64,000 nt of DNA from Ruegeria spongiae (GTDB taxonomy: Bacteria > Pseudomonadota > Alphaproteobacteria > Rhodobacterales > Rhodobacteraceae). Position numbers and translations under genes: made by a program. Position 1 is the stretch's first letter. Each line of letters opens with the position of its first letter. The DNA is taken from positions 1 to 64,000 of the forward strand of contig NZ_JAMFMB010000016.1 of the NCBI RefSeq assembly GCF_023502395.1. The letters run 5' to 3'. This document shows positions 51,176-59,121 of this stretch, in pieces. The notes under the pieces are model-generated. The model was not told where the DNA came from and made no database searches. It saw nothing but the letters and a program-made list of their open reading frames with translations.

Positions 51176-51811
51176 TCAGCGTGTTTCAAGCAGGGGCGCG
51201 GTGTTGCGGGTTTCCCACCCGGCGCGCTCCAGCTCTGGGCTGTCAGATACCTCTTCAGGCCAGCCGATGCAAAAATAGCCGATCAGGCTCCAGCCTTCGG
51301 GCACGTTCAGGTCGCGACAAAGCCGCCCGGGATCGAGGATCGAGACCCAGCCCAGCCCCAGCCCCTCGGCCCGTAGGGTCAGCCAGAACAAAGTGATCGC
51401 GCAGGCCACCGAATAGCGGCGCATTTCGGGCATGGTGCCCGCGCCCAACCCGCGTCCTTTGCTGGTGGTATCATCGCAGAACACGGCCATCTGCACCGGA
51501 GCGTCCTGCATGCCGGACAGCTTCAGCTTGCTATAGGCGGCGGTGTCTGCGCCGGAATAGCCCGCCAGCGCGGCGATATTGGCGGCCCGGAAATTGTCCA
51601 GCGCGGCGGCGCGGGCATCCACGCTTTCGATGCGCAGGATGCGCCAGGGTTCCGACAGCCCCACCGAAGGGGCCGTCGAAAACGCAGAGAGGCAGCGCGT
51701 CAGCACTGCCTCGTCCACCGGGTCGGTGCGGAACCGGCGCACATCGCGCTGGAGCCGCATCAACAGGTCAAGCTGCGTGCGGAAATCCTCGCTGAAACTC
51801 AGATCCCGCAC
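51176..51811 (-). CDS. bluB: 5,6-dimethylbenzimidazole synthase BluB
   Basis: A 211-residue nitroreductase-fold enzyme that cannibalises reduced FMN to make the lower ligand of vitamin B12. The BluB pattern is visible: RRDVRRFRTDPV near residues 22-35 (as RDVRRFRTDPV), APSVGLSEPWRILRI near 47-61, then GLGAGTMPEMRRYSVACAITLFWLTLRAEGLGLGWVSILDP. GTG start with AAGGAAAG upstream, 11 bases after rpsP. No cobalamin riboswitch fits in that gap. Other cobalamin genes are absent, so it is an insertion into the translation operon. Confidence 0.88.
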   Translation of the reverse strand: MRDLSFSEDFRTQLDLLMRLQRDVRRFRTDPVDEAVLTRCLSAFSTAPSVGLSEPWRILRIESVDARAAALDNFRAANIAALAGYSGADTAAYSKLKLSGMQDAPVQMAVFCDDTTSKGRGLGAGTMPEMRRYSVACAITLFWLTLRAEGLGLGWVSILDPGRLCRDLNVPEGWSLIGYFCIGWPEEVSDSPELERAGWETRNTAPLLETR

Positions 51812-51822
51812 GGTCGCTTTCC

Positions 51823-52212
51823 TTACTCTTCAGCAGCAGCTTCTTCTGCCGGTGCAGCAGCTGCTTCGGCGGCTTCAGCAGCCTTGGCGGCTTTCTCTTC
51901 TGCACGTTCCTGGGCTTTCTTGCCCGGTGCACCCTTCTTGGGGTTGCTGCGCTCGGCTTTGTCGCGGGTGCCGGCAGCTTCCAGCATGCGCGCGATCCGG
52001 TCGGTGGGCTGAGCGCCCTGGTCCAGCCAGTACTGAACGCGCTCGACGTTCATCTTCACGCGCTCTTCGCTGTCTTTGGGCAGCAGCGGGTTGTAGGTGC
52101 CCAGTTTCTCGATGAAACGGCCATCGCGCGGCATACGGCTGTCAGCGGCCACGATGCGGTAGAAGGGGCGTTTTTTCGAGCCACCACGGGCCAGACGGAT
52201 CTTCATTGCCAT
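51823..52212 (-). CDS. rpsP: 30S ribosomal protein S16 (bS16)
   Basis: bS16 of 129 residues, with the core [41 protein letters not shown] at the N-terminus and a low-complexity A/E/K-rich tail of about 45 residues that is common in alphaproteobacteria. It stabilises the body of the 30S subunit. ATG at 52212 (MAMKI) with GGAG upstream. First ribosomal gene of the rpsP-rimM-trmD-rplS set, followed here by bluB and preceded by a chorismate-mutase gene. Confidence 0.96.
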   Translation of the reverse strand: MAMKIRLARGGSKKRPFYRIVAADSRMPRDGRFIEKLGTYNPLLPKDSEERVKMNVERVQYWLDQGAQPTDRIARMLEAAGTRDKAERSNPKKGAPGKKAQERAEEKAAKAAEAAEAAAAPAEEAAAEE

Positions 52213-52291
52213 TGTGTTTTCTCCTTTGAATGGCGGACACACCGTTTGGTGTGTGTTTTGGATGCGATGGGAGGCCCCATCCTGCGTTTGG

Positions 52292-52588
52292 TTATTCCTG
52301 TTGTTTCTTGTGGTGCCGGATCACTTCCTGAATGATGAAATTCAGAAAGGCCCGGGCAAAGTCGGGGTCAAGGTCGGCTTCTTCGGCCAATTGTTCGAGG
52401 CGTGCGATCTGTGCCGCTTCGCGGTTGGGATCGGACGGGGGCAGGTCGTGCTGCGCCTTGAGGCGGCCCACGGCCTGCGTGTGCTTGAACCGCTCGCCCA
52501 GCGTGTAGACGAGGATCGCATCGAGGCGGTCGATGCTTTCGCGGTGTTCCTTTAGCAGTTCCGCGGCGCGGCTGACGGGATCAGTCAC
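52292..52588 (-). CDS. Chorismate mutase (AroQ type)
   Basis: A 98-residue all-helical AroQ-class mutase converting chorismate to prephenate for Phe/Tyr synthesis. Active-site candidates follow the E. coli P-protein pattern: R11-like basic residue and [17 protein letters not shown] near residues 18-34, [21 protein letters not shown] near 44-64. GTG start at 52588 with AAGGATC upstream; the frame upstream is antisense to a GNAT gene and not used. Stand-alone mutase. Placed between the GNAT array and rpsP. Confidence 0.88.
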   Translation of the reverse strand: MTDPVSRAAELLKEHRESIDRLDAILVYTLGERFKHTQAVGRLKAQHDLPPSDPNREAAQIARLEQLAEEADLDPDFARAFLNFIIQEVIRHHKKQQE

Positions 52589-52628
52589 GGGAAGATCCTT
52601 TCGCAGTGTCGGGCTGTTTGGTGTCGCA

Positions 52629-53207
52629 TCAGGCTGCCTCCGGTTTCGGATGGCGGTAGACGATCGAAGGGGCGGGGTCGCCCGCATAAGCCAATTCGCC
52701 ATCGGCAAAGGCGCCGATACGTTCGGCCAATGCGATGGATCGGTCATTGCTCGCGTCGATATAGCTGACCAGCGAGGGCAGGCGCATATGGTCGAACCCA
52801 TAGGCGCGGGCGGCTTCCGCTGCTTCGCTGGCATATCCGTGGCCCTCGGCCTCTTCGGTCAGCATGAAGCCCAGCTCCGGCTCTTCGTCACCGGGCTCGA
52901 AGCCCAGCAGAACAAAGCCCAGCAGCGTGCCGTCCTGCCGCGATGTGACGGTCCACAGCCCGTGACCGCGCAACAGCCACCCCGCGACCATGTTGGAGAA
53001 GTCATGCCAGGCCTCGGCCCGCGTCGCATGGCCCAAATGCGCCCCACGCGGGCTGAGCGCGATCTCGGCATAGGCGCGGAAATCTTCGATATGCGGCGCG
53101 CGCAACACCAGCCGACGGGTTTCCAGCACGGGAATCCGGTCTGCCAGCTGCCGCGCCTGCATCGCGCAGGAGCCTTTGACGGGCAGTTCACACATCATCA
53201 GGGTCAT
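52629..53207 (-). CDS. GNAT acetyltransferase, RimJ/RimL type (array copy 4)
   Basis: A 192-residue acetyltransferase: N-terminal IPVLETRRLVLRAPHIEDF near residues 25-43, acetyl-CoA loop EEAEGHGYASEAAEAARAYGF near 136-156 (R/Q-x-x-G-x-G/A variant), and SYIDASNDRSIALAERIGA near 163-181. Its ATG overlaps the stop of the vestigial ORF before it (ATGA at 53204-53207). It is the last of an array of related GNAT frames downstream of ffh. The targets are unknown; RimJ/RimL enzymes acetylate protein N-termini but relatives act on small molecules. Confidence 0.85.
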   Translation of the reverse strand: MTLMMCELPVKGSCAMQARQLADRIPVLETRRLVLRAPHIEDFRAYAEIALSPRGAHLGHATRAEAWHDFSNMVAGWLLRGHGLWTVTSRQDGTLLGFVLLGFEPGDEEPELGFMLTEEAEGHGYASEAAEAARAYGFDHMRLPSLVSYIDASNDRSIALAERIGAFADGELAYAGDPAPSIVYRHPKPEAA

Positions 53208-53311
53208 ACTGCACCCCCGTTCGCATCTGCTGCGGGCAGATCGTTCATGATCTGCGCGCGCAGATTCAAGCGGCCAGTCTCAAGCGAGGGGATGGCAATG
53301 CGGTTCTGCAT
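53204..53311 (-). pseudogene. Vestigial GNAT N-terminus within the array
   Basis: A 35-codon frame beginning MQNRIAIPSLETGRLNLRA matches the first 19 residues of its neighbours (IPTLETERLTLRAP), then diverges and stops. It is coupled on both sides: its ATG overlaps the preceding stop (TGATG) and its TGA overlaps the next start (ATGA). It looks like the remnant of a fourth copy whose body was deleted, kept as a translational bridge. Confidence 0.6.
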
Positions 53312-53838
53312 CATTGTGCCACACCGGTCTTTGGCTGGTGACGATAGGCGTCGCAATTTTCCAGCGGGATATCCGCGCCCGGATCAAGTTGTGCGCCCAG
53401 CCGTTCGGCCAGCACGCGCGAGCGGTGGTTGGCGGCGTCGATAAAGCTGACGACACTGGCCCAACCCAGATCGCTGAACAGATGGGTCAGCACGGCCTGA
53501 CAGGCTTCGCGCGCGAGTCCCTGGCCTTCGAATTCAGGACCGACCACCAGCCAAGACAATTCGGGTTCCGGAAATTCGGCGGGATGATAGGGGCCTGCCA
53601 TACCGATCATGGCCATATCCGGCTTGCGATAGACCGAGAACAAGCCATAGCCACGCAACGCCCATTGCCCGGCATAGAGCGTCAATTTGCGCCAAGCCTC
53701 ATCATCCGTCATCGGGCCGCCATAGAACCGACTGTGATCGGATTTCAGGAACCCGAACATCGGCGCGACATCCTCGGGGGACGGGCCGCGCAGGATCAGG
53801 CGGTCGGTTTCCAGAATGCGGGGGCGCAGATCGCTCAT
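53311..53838 (-). CDS. GNAT acetyltransferase, RimJ/RimL type (array copy 2)
   Basis: A 175-residue acetyltransferase starting MSDLRPRILETDRLILRGPSPEDV. The acetyl-CoA region is GPEFEGQGLAREACQAVLTHLF near residues 101-122 and SFIDAANHRSRVLAERLGA near 132-150. The ATG overlaps the stop of the upstream copy (ATGA, 53835-53838). Tandem relatives suggest gene duplication with specialisation; the acceptor is unknown. Confidence 0.85.
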   Translation of the reverse strand: MSDLRPRILETDRLILRGPSPEDVAPMFGFLKSDHSRFYGGPMTDDEAWRKLTLYAGQWALRGYGLFSVYRKPDMAMIGMAGPYHPAEFPEPELSWLVVGPEFEGQGLAREACQAVLTHLFSDLGWASVVSFIDAANHRSRVLAERLGAQLDPGADIPLENCDAYRHQPKTGVAQ

Positions 53839-54389
53839 GCGTAAGCCTCCATTCCGCCGTTTTCAATCTGATCGGGGGACAGGTGGCGCCAGACCTGCAT
53901 TTCACCGAAAACGGGATGTTGGATTGGGGCCTCCGGGGTTGCGCCCATCCGCTTCGCCACTGCGGCTGAACGGATGTTGTCTGACATCATGCAGCTAACC
54001 ACCGTGTCCCATCCCAGAACATCATAGGCATAGGTGCGGCTGACCAGAGCGGCCTCCAGCGCGATGCCACGCCCTTCTGCGGCATCAAAGACCGACCAGG
54101 CGATTTCAGGCTCTGGCCAGTCTTCGCGAAAGAACAGGCAAACCACGCCCAGCGGTGCGTCTGTCGTGGCGTCAGCGACCATCCAGCGCCCGTAACCGCG
54201 CAGATGCCATTGTCCGATTAGTCCCGACATCCGGTCGAAGGCTTGCGTGCGCGAATATGGCCCGCCCACACCCACCGAACGTGGCGAGGCGCAGAACGCC
54301 GCATAGGCGTCGAGGTCCGACAGGCGCGGGGCCCGCAGGGTCAGACGCTCGGTTTCCAGCGTGGGGATATGGAGGGTGGTTCCGGTCAC
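53835..54389 (-). CDS. GNAT acetyltransferase, RimJ/RimL type (array copy 1)
   Basis: A 184-residue acetyltransferase with IPTLETERLTLRAPRLSDLDAY near residues 8-29, VFDAAEGRGIALEAALVSRTYAYDVLG near 96-122 and SCMMSDNIRSAAVAKRMGA near 126-144. The GTG start is one base after the ffh stop, so the whole GNAT array probably rides on ffh transcription. First of four related frames. Confidence 0.85.
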   Translation of the reverse strand: MTGTTLHIPTLETERLTLRAPRLSDLDAYAAFCASPRSVGVGGPYSRTQAFDRMSGLIGQWHLRGYGRWMVADATTDAPLGVVCLFFREDWPEPEIAWSVFDAAEGRGIALEAALVSRTYAYDVLGWDTVVSCMMSDNIRSAAVAKRMGATPEAPIQHPVFGEMQVWRHLSPDQIENGGMEAYA

Positions 54390-54390
54390 G

Positions 54391-55899
54391 TCACTTCTTC
54401 TTGCCGAACCCGCTCAGGCCGGGGGGCAGACCCATGCCGCTACCCATACCAGGCATACCGCCGGGCATCTTGCCGCCCATCGCCTTGGCCGCCTGTTCCA
54501 GCGCCTTGGGGTCCATGCCCTGCGCCATGTCCTCGGGCGAGGGGCCGCCTTTGCCGAACATGCCCTTCATGGCCTGTTTCAGCATCTTGCCTTTGCCCAT
54601 CTTGCCCATTTTCTTCATCATATCCGACATCTGCCGGTGCATCTTGAGCAGCTTGTTGATGTCGCTGACTTCCATGCCCGAACCCGCCGCGATCCGTTTC
54701 TTGCGGCTGGCCTGCAACAGCTGCGGATTGGCGCGTTCCTTTTTGGTCATCGACTGGATCACCGCGATCTGCTGGCGCAGCAACTTGTCGTCCAACCCGG
54801 CGGCGTCCATCTGTTTGGACATCTTGCCCATGCCCGGCATCATGCCCATGACGCCCTGCATGCCGCCCATCTGGATCATCTGTTCCAGCTGCATCTTCAG
54901 GTCGTTCATGTTGAACTGACCCTTCATCATGCGCTTCATCATGCGCTCGGTCTGTTCGACCTCGAGCGTTTCCTGCGCCTTTTCGACCAGCGCCACAATG
55001 TCGCCCATGCCCAGGATACGGCCCGCGATCCGGTCTGGCTCGAAGGTTTCGAGCGCGTCCATCTTTTCGCCCAGACCAACAAAGCGGATGGGTTTGCCTG
55101 TGACCGCGCGCATGCTGAGCGCCGCGCCGCCGCGCCCGTCGCCATCCATCCGGGTCAGGACCACGCCCGAGATGCCGATCTTGGCGTCGAATTCCTCGGC
55201 CACCTCAACGGCGACCTGACCGGTCAGACCATCGACCACCAGCAGGGTTTCACGCGGAGAGACCACGTCGCGGACATCCTCGACCTCCTGCATCAACACT
55301 TCGTCGATCTGAAGGCGACCGGCGGTGTCGAGCATATAGACGTCATAGCCGCCCAAGGCAGCCTGCTGCTTGGCGCGTTTGGCGATATCGACCGGTTTCT
55401 GACCCGGAACGATGGGCAATGTGTCGACGCCGATCTGATTGCCCAGAACCGCCAGCTGGTCCATCGCCGCCGGGCGATAGACGTCGAGTGAGGCCATCAG
55501 GACCTTCTTGCCCTCTTTGTCTTTCAACCGCTTGGCAAGCTTGCCGGTGGTGGTGGTCTTACCGCCGCCCTGCAGGCCGACCATCAGGATCGGTGCGGGT
55601 GGGCTGTCGATTTTCAGCGCGCCGGGGTCTTCTTCGCCGCGCAGCACATCGACCAGCGCGTCATGCACGATCTTGACGACCTGCTGGCCCGGCGTGACCG
55701 ATTTGGTCACCGCCTGCCCGGTGGCTTTGTCCTGCACCTTTTTGACGAATTCACGCGCCACGGGCAGCGAAACATCCGCCTCAAGCAGGGCGACGCGCAC
55801 CTCGCGCAGGGCGGCCTTCACATCCTCTTCGGACAGAGCGCCCTGTTTGGTCAGCCGGTCAAAGACGCCTGAGAGGCGTTCGGATAGATTTTCAAACAT
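54391..55899 (-). CDS. ffh: Signal recognition particle protein Ffh (SRP54)
   Basis: A 502-residue SRP GTPase that binds 4.5S RNA and signal peptides. N domain (about 1-90), G domain with P-loop GLQGGGKTTTTGKL near 109-122, DTAGR near 190 and TRMDGDGRGGAAL near 247-259, then a methionine-rich M domain (about 300-440) and a long glycine/methionine-rich tail (MGGKMPGGMPGMGSGMGLPP). AAGGAGG seven bases before the ATG fixes the start. It heads a minus-strand run with the GNAT genes and rpsP. Confidence 0.97.
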   Translation of the reverse strand: MFENLSERLSGVFDRLTKQGALSEEDVKAALREVRVALLEADVSLPVAREFVKKVQDKATGQAVTKSVTPGQQVVKIVHDALVDVLRGEEDPGALKIDSPPAPILMVGLQGGGKTTTTGKLAKRLKDKEGKKVLMASLDVYRPAAMDQLAVLGNQIGVDTLPIVPGQKPVDIAKRAKQQAALGGYDVYMLDTAGRLQIDEVLMQEVEDVRDVVSPRETLLVVDGLTGQVAVEVAEEFDAKIGISGVVLTRMDGDGRGGAALSMRAVTGKPIRFVGLGEKMDALETFEPDRIAGRILGMGDIVALVEKAQETLEVEQTERMMKRMMKGQFNMNDLKMQLEQMIQMGGMQGVMGMMPGMGKMSKQMDAAGLDDKLLRQQIAVIQSMTKKERANPQLLQASRKKRIAAGSGMEVSDINKLLKMHRQMSDMMKKMGKMGKGKMLKQAMKGMFGKGGPSPEDMAQGMDPKALEQAAKAMGGKMPGGMPGMGSGMGLPPGLSGFGKKK

Positions 55900-55969
55900 G
55901 CCTCGGCCTCCTTAGCCGGTTATCGCGTGGCGCTTCCCAGTTAAGAAGCACCGGTTAAATACACAATTG

Positions 55970-56042
55970 CCCCCACGGGCGAAACTCGCTGGTGGGGGGC
56001 GATCCCTTTGATGAAAGGGACCGGAAGGTTTGACGCTTCCGG
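55970..56042 (+). other. Three abutting hairpins between ffh and the editing deacylase
   Basis: Arms 55970-55976/55992-55998 with an inner four-pair stem (55979-55982/55986-55989), then 56003-56009/56014-56020 with a four-base loop, then 56021-56027/56036-56042. Each outer stem has seven perfect pairs. They lie in the 264-base divergent gap (55900-56163), about 120 bases before the plus-strand gene and 70 before ffh. Could be a leader of either gene or a separate RNA. The conserved SRP RNA motif is absent. Confidence 0.45.
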
Positions 56043-56163
56043 ATGTTTGGAGGGGCGATACTGGAGATGCTCCTCGTTGTCAACTCAGACACGGGGCTAC
56101 AGGGCGCTCTTGCCTCTGCGGCCATTTCGTTTCAAGAGCGACATGTCGTCAAAGGAGTATATC

Positions 56164-56694
56164 ATGGACGCCTCATCCACCTTTCAGGACAGCTTGCCGG
56201 TCTCATCCGATGCGCTTTTGGCTCAACTGGATGAATGGGGTTTGACCTACCGATTGCATGAACATGTGCCGCTGCGCACCGTGGAGGATGCCAAATCGGT
56301 TGAGGGCGATCTACTGGTGCCCGGTGAGGCGGCGCTGCGGATCAAGAACCTCTATTTGCGCGACCGCAAGAAGCGGAACTATCTGGTGACGCTGCAACAG
56401 GACCGGGCCATCGAACTCAAGGCGTTGGGCGCAGAGCTGGGGGTCGGCAATCTGTCTTTCGGCTCAGCTGACCGGCTGATGGAGAATCTCGGCATCCGCC
56501 CCGGTGCTGTCAGCCCGTTGGCGATGATCACCGGCGTCGGGACCGGCGTGCGGTTTTTTCTGGATCGCGCCGCGCAAGAGGCGGATGTGATCAACATGCA
56601 CCCGCTGGTCAATGACCGGACTGTTGCCATGCCGCGCGCCGATGTGATGGCGTTCTTTGAGCGCGTGGGGTGCGAGGTCAACTGGCTGCCTTAA
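56164..56694 (+). CDS. Aminoacyl-tRNA editing deacylase (YbaK/ProX type)
   Basis: A 176-residue free-standing INS-superfamily domain that hydrolyses mischarged tRNAs, most likely Ala-tRNA-Pro (ProX/PrdX group). Motifs: YRLHEHVPLRTVEDA near residues 25-39, KNLYLRDRKKRNYLVTL near 63-79 with the catalytic-site lysine region, and GVGTGVRFFLDRAA near 126-139. AAAGGAG precedes the ATG at 56164. Convergent with the racemase gene; the two stop codons overlap in a TTAA. Confidence 0.87.
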   Translation: MDASSTFQDSLPVSSDALLAQLDEWGLTYRLHEHVPLRTVEDAKSVEGDLLVPGEAALRIKNLYLRDRKKRNYLVTLQQDRAIELKALGAELGVGNLSFGSADRLMENLGIRPGAVSPLAMITGVGTGVRFFLDRAAQEADVINMHPLVNDRTVAMPRADVMAFFERVGCEVNWLP

Positions 56695-57446
56695 CCGGTG
56701 GCCAACTCCTCCTCCAACGCCAGATCCAGCGCAGCCGCCACATGGGCGGCGGAGGGGTTCACGAAGAGGTGCCCGTCGGCCTCAAAACTCACATCGTCCA
56801 GATGATCGGGCCAGGCCAGCGGTAATTCCGTGCAGGCCAGCAGGATCGCTGTTCCGGGTTTGGCGTGGCGATTGCAAAAGCGCAGCAGGCGCTGGCGGGC
56901 GGTAACTGATGCGCCGCCATAGAACTCCTCGTCGATCATCGCCTGCATCTCGGCAATCTCGGGATCGGGGAGAGGCGCGTTGGCCGCGATCCCTTGCGTG
57001 GACAGCGTTTGCGCATAGTCGCGCGCCTGCATCGTGACACTGGTGCCCAGCACCAGCGCCGATTGCGCGCCGGTGGCTGCGGTGGCCAGAGCCGCGGCGT
57101 CGAATATGCTGAGGATCGGGATGGTTACGCCTTTGCGGATCGCGTGCAGCCTTGCATGCGGCGTATTGCTGGCGATCAGCGCGAAGTCGCAGCCCGCGCG
57201 TTCCAGATTGCGCAGCGCTTCGCGAAAGACCGCGTCGAACCTGGCCCAGCTTGCCTCGTCTCCGGGCGTGCCGCGCAGGGCGCGGGTTTTGGCCTGGGTG
57301 ACGGATTCGACGCTCATGGGTGGCACTGGCAGGGGCGATCCCGCGCCGCGTGCAGCAAAGAACCGGCCCGCGCCCTGACAGAGGGCCCGGTAATAATCCA
57401 CGGTGGAGGCCCATCCGACGCCGCCAACGATCCCGATCTTTTTCAT
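56691..57446 (-). CDS. Aspartate/glutamate racemase family protein
   Basis: A 251-residue Asp/Glu racemase-superfamily protein. The N-terminal GIVGGVGWASTVDYYRAL near residues 5-22 is the family entry motif; the first catalytic position is ASNTPHAR (threonine, as in one-cysteine YgeA-type enzymes, rather than cysteine), and the second is ACTELPLAW with the cysteine near residue 205. A broad-specificity amino-acid racemase or related isomerase is likely. No amino-acid operon context. Confidence 0.8.
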   Translation of the reverse strand: MKKIGIVGGVGWASTVDYYRALCQGAGRFFAARGAGSPLPVPPMSVESVTQAKTRALRGTPGDEASWARFDAVFREALRNLERAGCDFALIASNTPHARLHAIRKGVTIPILSIFDAAALATAATGAQSALVLGTSVTMQARDYAQTLSTQGIAANAPLPDPEIAEMQAMIDEEFYGGASVTARQRLLRFCNRHAKPGTAILLACTELPLAWPDHLDDVSFEADGHLFVNPSAAHVAAALDLALEEELATG

Positions 57447-57488
57447 GACGCATCCTTTCCAAGCCGCCCGTCATGGACCTTGGTACTT

Positions 57489-57523
57489 GACGGGGCGGAT
57501 TTCCAGTCGAAACCCGCCCCGTC
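57489..57523 (-). terminator. Hairpin downstream of azoreductase gene
   Basis: Perfect ten-pair stem GACGGGGCGG/CCGCCCCGTC (57489-57498 with 57514-57523), 15-base loop, 24 bases after the azoreductase stop. No T tract, so terminator function is tentative. Confidence 0.45.
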
Positions 57524-57547
57524 GCGCCGTGAGTGGTAGCGGGGAGG

Positions 57548-58129
57548 TCAGGCGGCGAGTGTGTCGATCGCGCGATAGGCACTTGCCAGCGCGGCTTCGG
57601 GATTGATGGCCATCTGATCGGCCGCGACGATGGCCACATCGGTGATCCCGATGAAGCCGAGAACGTGGCGGGCATAGGTGGTGGCAAAGTCGATGTCGGA
57701 TCCAACTTCTGTGCCGCCCGAGGCAACGGCCAGCACCGCGCGCTTGCCGTTGAGCAGGCCAATCGGGCCGTCTTGGGTGTGTCTGAAGGTCAGGCCGACC
57801 CGGGCGACCAGGTCGAGCCAGGCCTTGAAGGCGGCGGGCACCGAGAAGTTATAGATCGGCAGCCCGATCACAATGGTGTCGGCGCGTTGCAATTCATCGA
57901 CCAGCGCGTCCGACAGCGACAGCACATCGCGCTGAACCGGGTCACGATCCTCGGCAGGGGTGAAATTTGCGTCGATCCAGTTTTCCGTGATCAGCGGCAG
58001 CGGTGCCGACAGATCGCGGCGGATGATCCGGTCGGCACCAAGGGTGCGGACGATCCGGTCGGAGAGCTCACGGGATGTGGACTCCGTCAGGCGGGCGGAG
58101 GCGTCGATATGCAGGATGGTCTGGGGCAT
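57548..58129 (-). CDS. azoR: FMN-dependent NADH:quinone/azo reductase
   Basis: A 193-residue flavodoxin-fold AzoR. FMN-phosphate loop near residues 8-17 (DASARLTEST), PIYNFSVPAAFKAWLDLVAR near 91-110 (family signature) and SGGTEVG near 141-147. Reduces quinones and azo compounds. The start at 58129 is preceded by AAAGG; an in-frame ATG at 58147 is an alternative. Divergent from a LysR gene across an inverted repeat, an arrangement typical of LysR-controlled quinone or oxidative-stress reductases. Confidence 0.87.
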   Translation of the reverse strand: MPQTILHIDASARLTESTSRELSDRIVRTLGADRIIRRDLSAPLPLITENWIDANFTPAEDRDPVQRDVLSLSDALVDELQRADTIVIGLPIYNFSVPAAFKAWLDLVARVGLTFRHTQDGPIGLLNGKRAVLAVASGGTEVGSDIDFATTYARHVLGFIGITDVAIVAADQMAINPEAALASAYRAIDTLAA

Positions 58130-58177
58130 GTGTCTGGCCTTTGGCATGAGATTGGATATGAGGACTAGATTGGGCAT

Positions 58178-58229
58178 TGCAAATTCGAACGCAACTGTGG
58201 AAAATCAACAGGCATTGTTGGAATTTGCA
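58178..58229. promoter_or_regulatory. Nine-base inverted repeat in the azoR/lysR gap
   Basis: TGCAAATTC at 58178-58186 and GAATTTGCA at 58221-58229 are perfect inverted arms, centres 43 bp apart (about four turns). Likely binding sites for the LysR protein, covering the presumed divergent promoters. Confidence 0.55.
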
Positions 58230-58242
58230 CATAGGCGCGAAT

Positions 58243-59121
58243 ATGGATAACTGGGACGAGGTGCGGACGGCCTATCAGGTCGCGCGGATGGGAACGGTGA
58301 GCGGCGCGGCTGAGGTGCTGGGCGTCCACCATGCGACAGTGATCCGTCATATCGACGCGATCGAGGCGCGGTTGGGTGTCAAACTGTTCCAACGCCACGC
58401 GCGCGGCTACACGCCCACCGAAGCGGGCGACGACCTGCTACGTGTGGCGCAGGCCACCGATGATCAGTTCAGCCAGCTGGTCGGCCGTCTGAAAGGCCAG
58501 GGCGACGATGTCTCGGGTGAGCTGGTGGTGACCTCGCTTGCGTCGCTGGCCCCGATGCTGGTGCCGACGCTGACCCGGTTCCAGCAGGCCCATCCGGGAC
58601 TGATCGTGCGCTATCTGACCGGCGACCGGCTGTTTCGGCTGGAATATGGCGAGGCGCATGTGGCAATTCGCGCCGGAACCGCACCGGATCAGCCAGACAA
58701 TGTAGTGCAGCCATTCATTAGTCAGGATATCGGGCTCTACGCCAGCAAGGGATATATCGCGCGCCACGGCAAACCGGGCGGCATCGCGGATTTTGCGCAG
58801 CATTTCTTTGTTGCCAACGATGATGAAAACAGCCGCGCGCCGTTTTCGCGTTGGCTGCGCGAACATACCACGAGTGACAGGATCTCGTTTCGCTGCACCA
58901 ATGGCTTCACCATGCAAGAGGCCGTGATGGCCGGGGCCGGTATCGGTTTCATGGCCCGGTGGGAGGCAGCGCGCCACCCCGATCTGGTTGAGGTGATGGA
59001 CCCGCTGCCGGACTGGGCGGGCAAGCTGTGGCTGGTCACCCATGTCGACCTGCACCGCACGACCAAAGTGCAGGCCTTTCTGACCTTCCTCAAATCAGAG
59101 GCCGCCGATTGGTGCCCCTGA
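58243..59121 (+). CDS. LysR-family transcriptional regulator
   Basis: A 292-residue LysR regulator: helix-turn-helix at about 6-65 (VARMGTVSGAAEVLGVHHATVIRHIDAIEARLG), then a periplasmic-binding-like effector domain. Divergent from azoR with an inverted repeat between them, so it likely controls azoR. The downstream EamA transporter starts inside its last codons (GTG 59112), so that gene is probably co-transcribed. The ligand is unknown; an electrophile or quinone is plausible from context. Confidence 0.88.
   Translation: MDNWDEVRTAYQVARMGTVSGAAEVLGVHHATVIRHIDAIEARLGVKLFQRHARGYTPTEAGDDLLRVAQATDDQFSQLVGRLKGQGDDVSGELVVTSLASLAPMLVPTLTRFQQAHPGLIVRYLTGDRLFRLEYGEAHVAIRAGTAPDQPDNVVQPFISQDIGLYASKGYIARHGKPGGIADFAQHFFVANDDENSRAPFSRWLREHTTSDRISFRCTNGFTMQEAVMAGAGIGFMARWEAARHPDLVEVMDPLPDWAGKLWLVTHVDLHRTTKVQAFLTFLKSEAADWCP

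Noticed and set aside
51812-51822. Cobalamin riboswitch expected upstream of bluB
   Set aside because: Only 11 bases separate rpsP and bluB, and no B12-box sequence is seen.
55900-56163. Possible SRP (4.5S) RNA next to ffh
   Set aside because: The conserved GGAAGCAGCC-type internal loop of SRP RNA is absent; the region forms separate short hairpins instead of one long rod.
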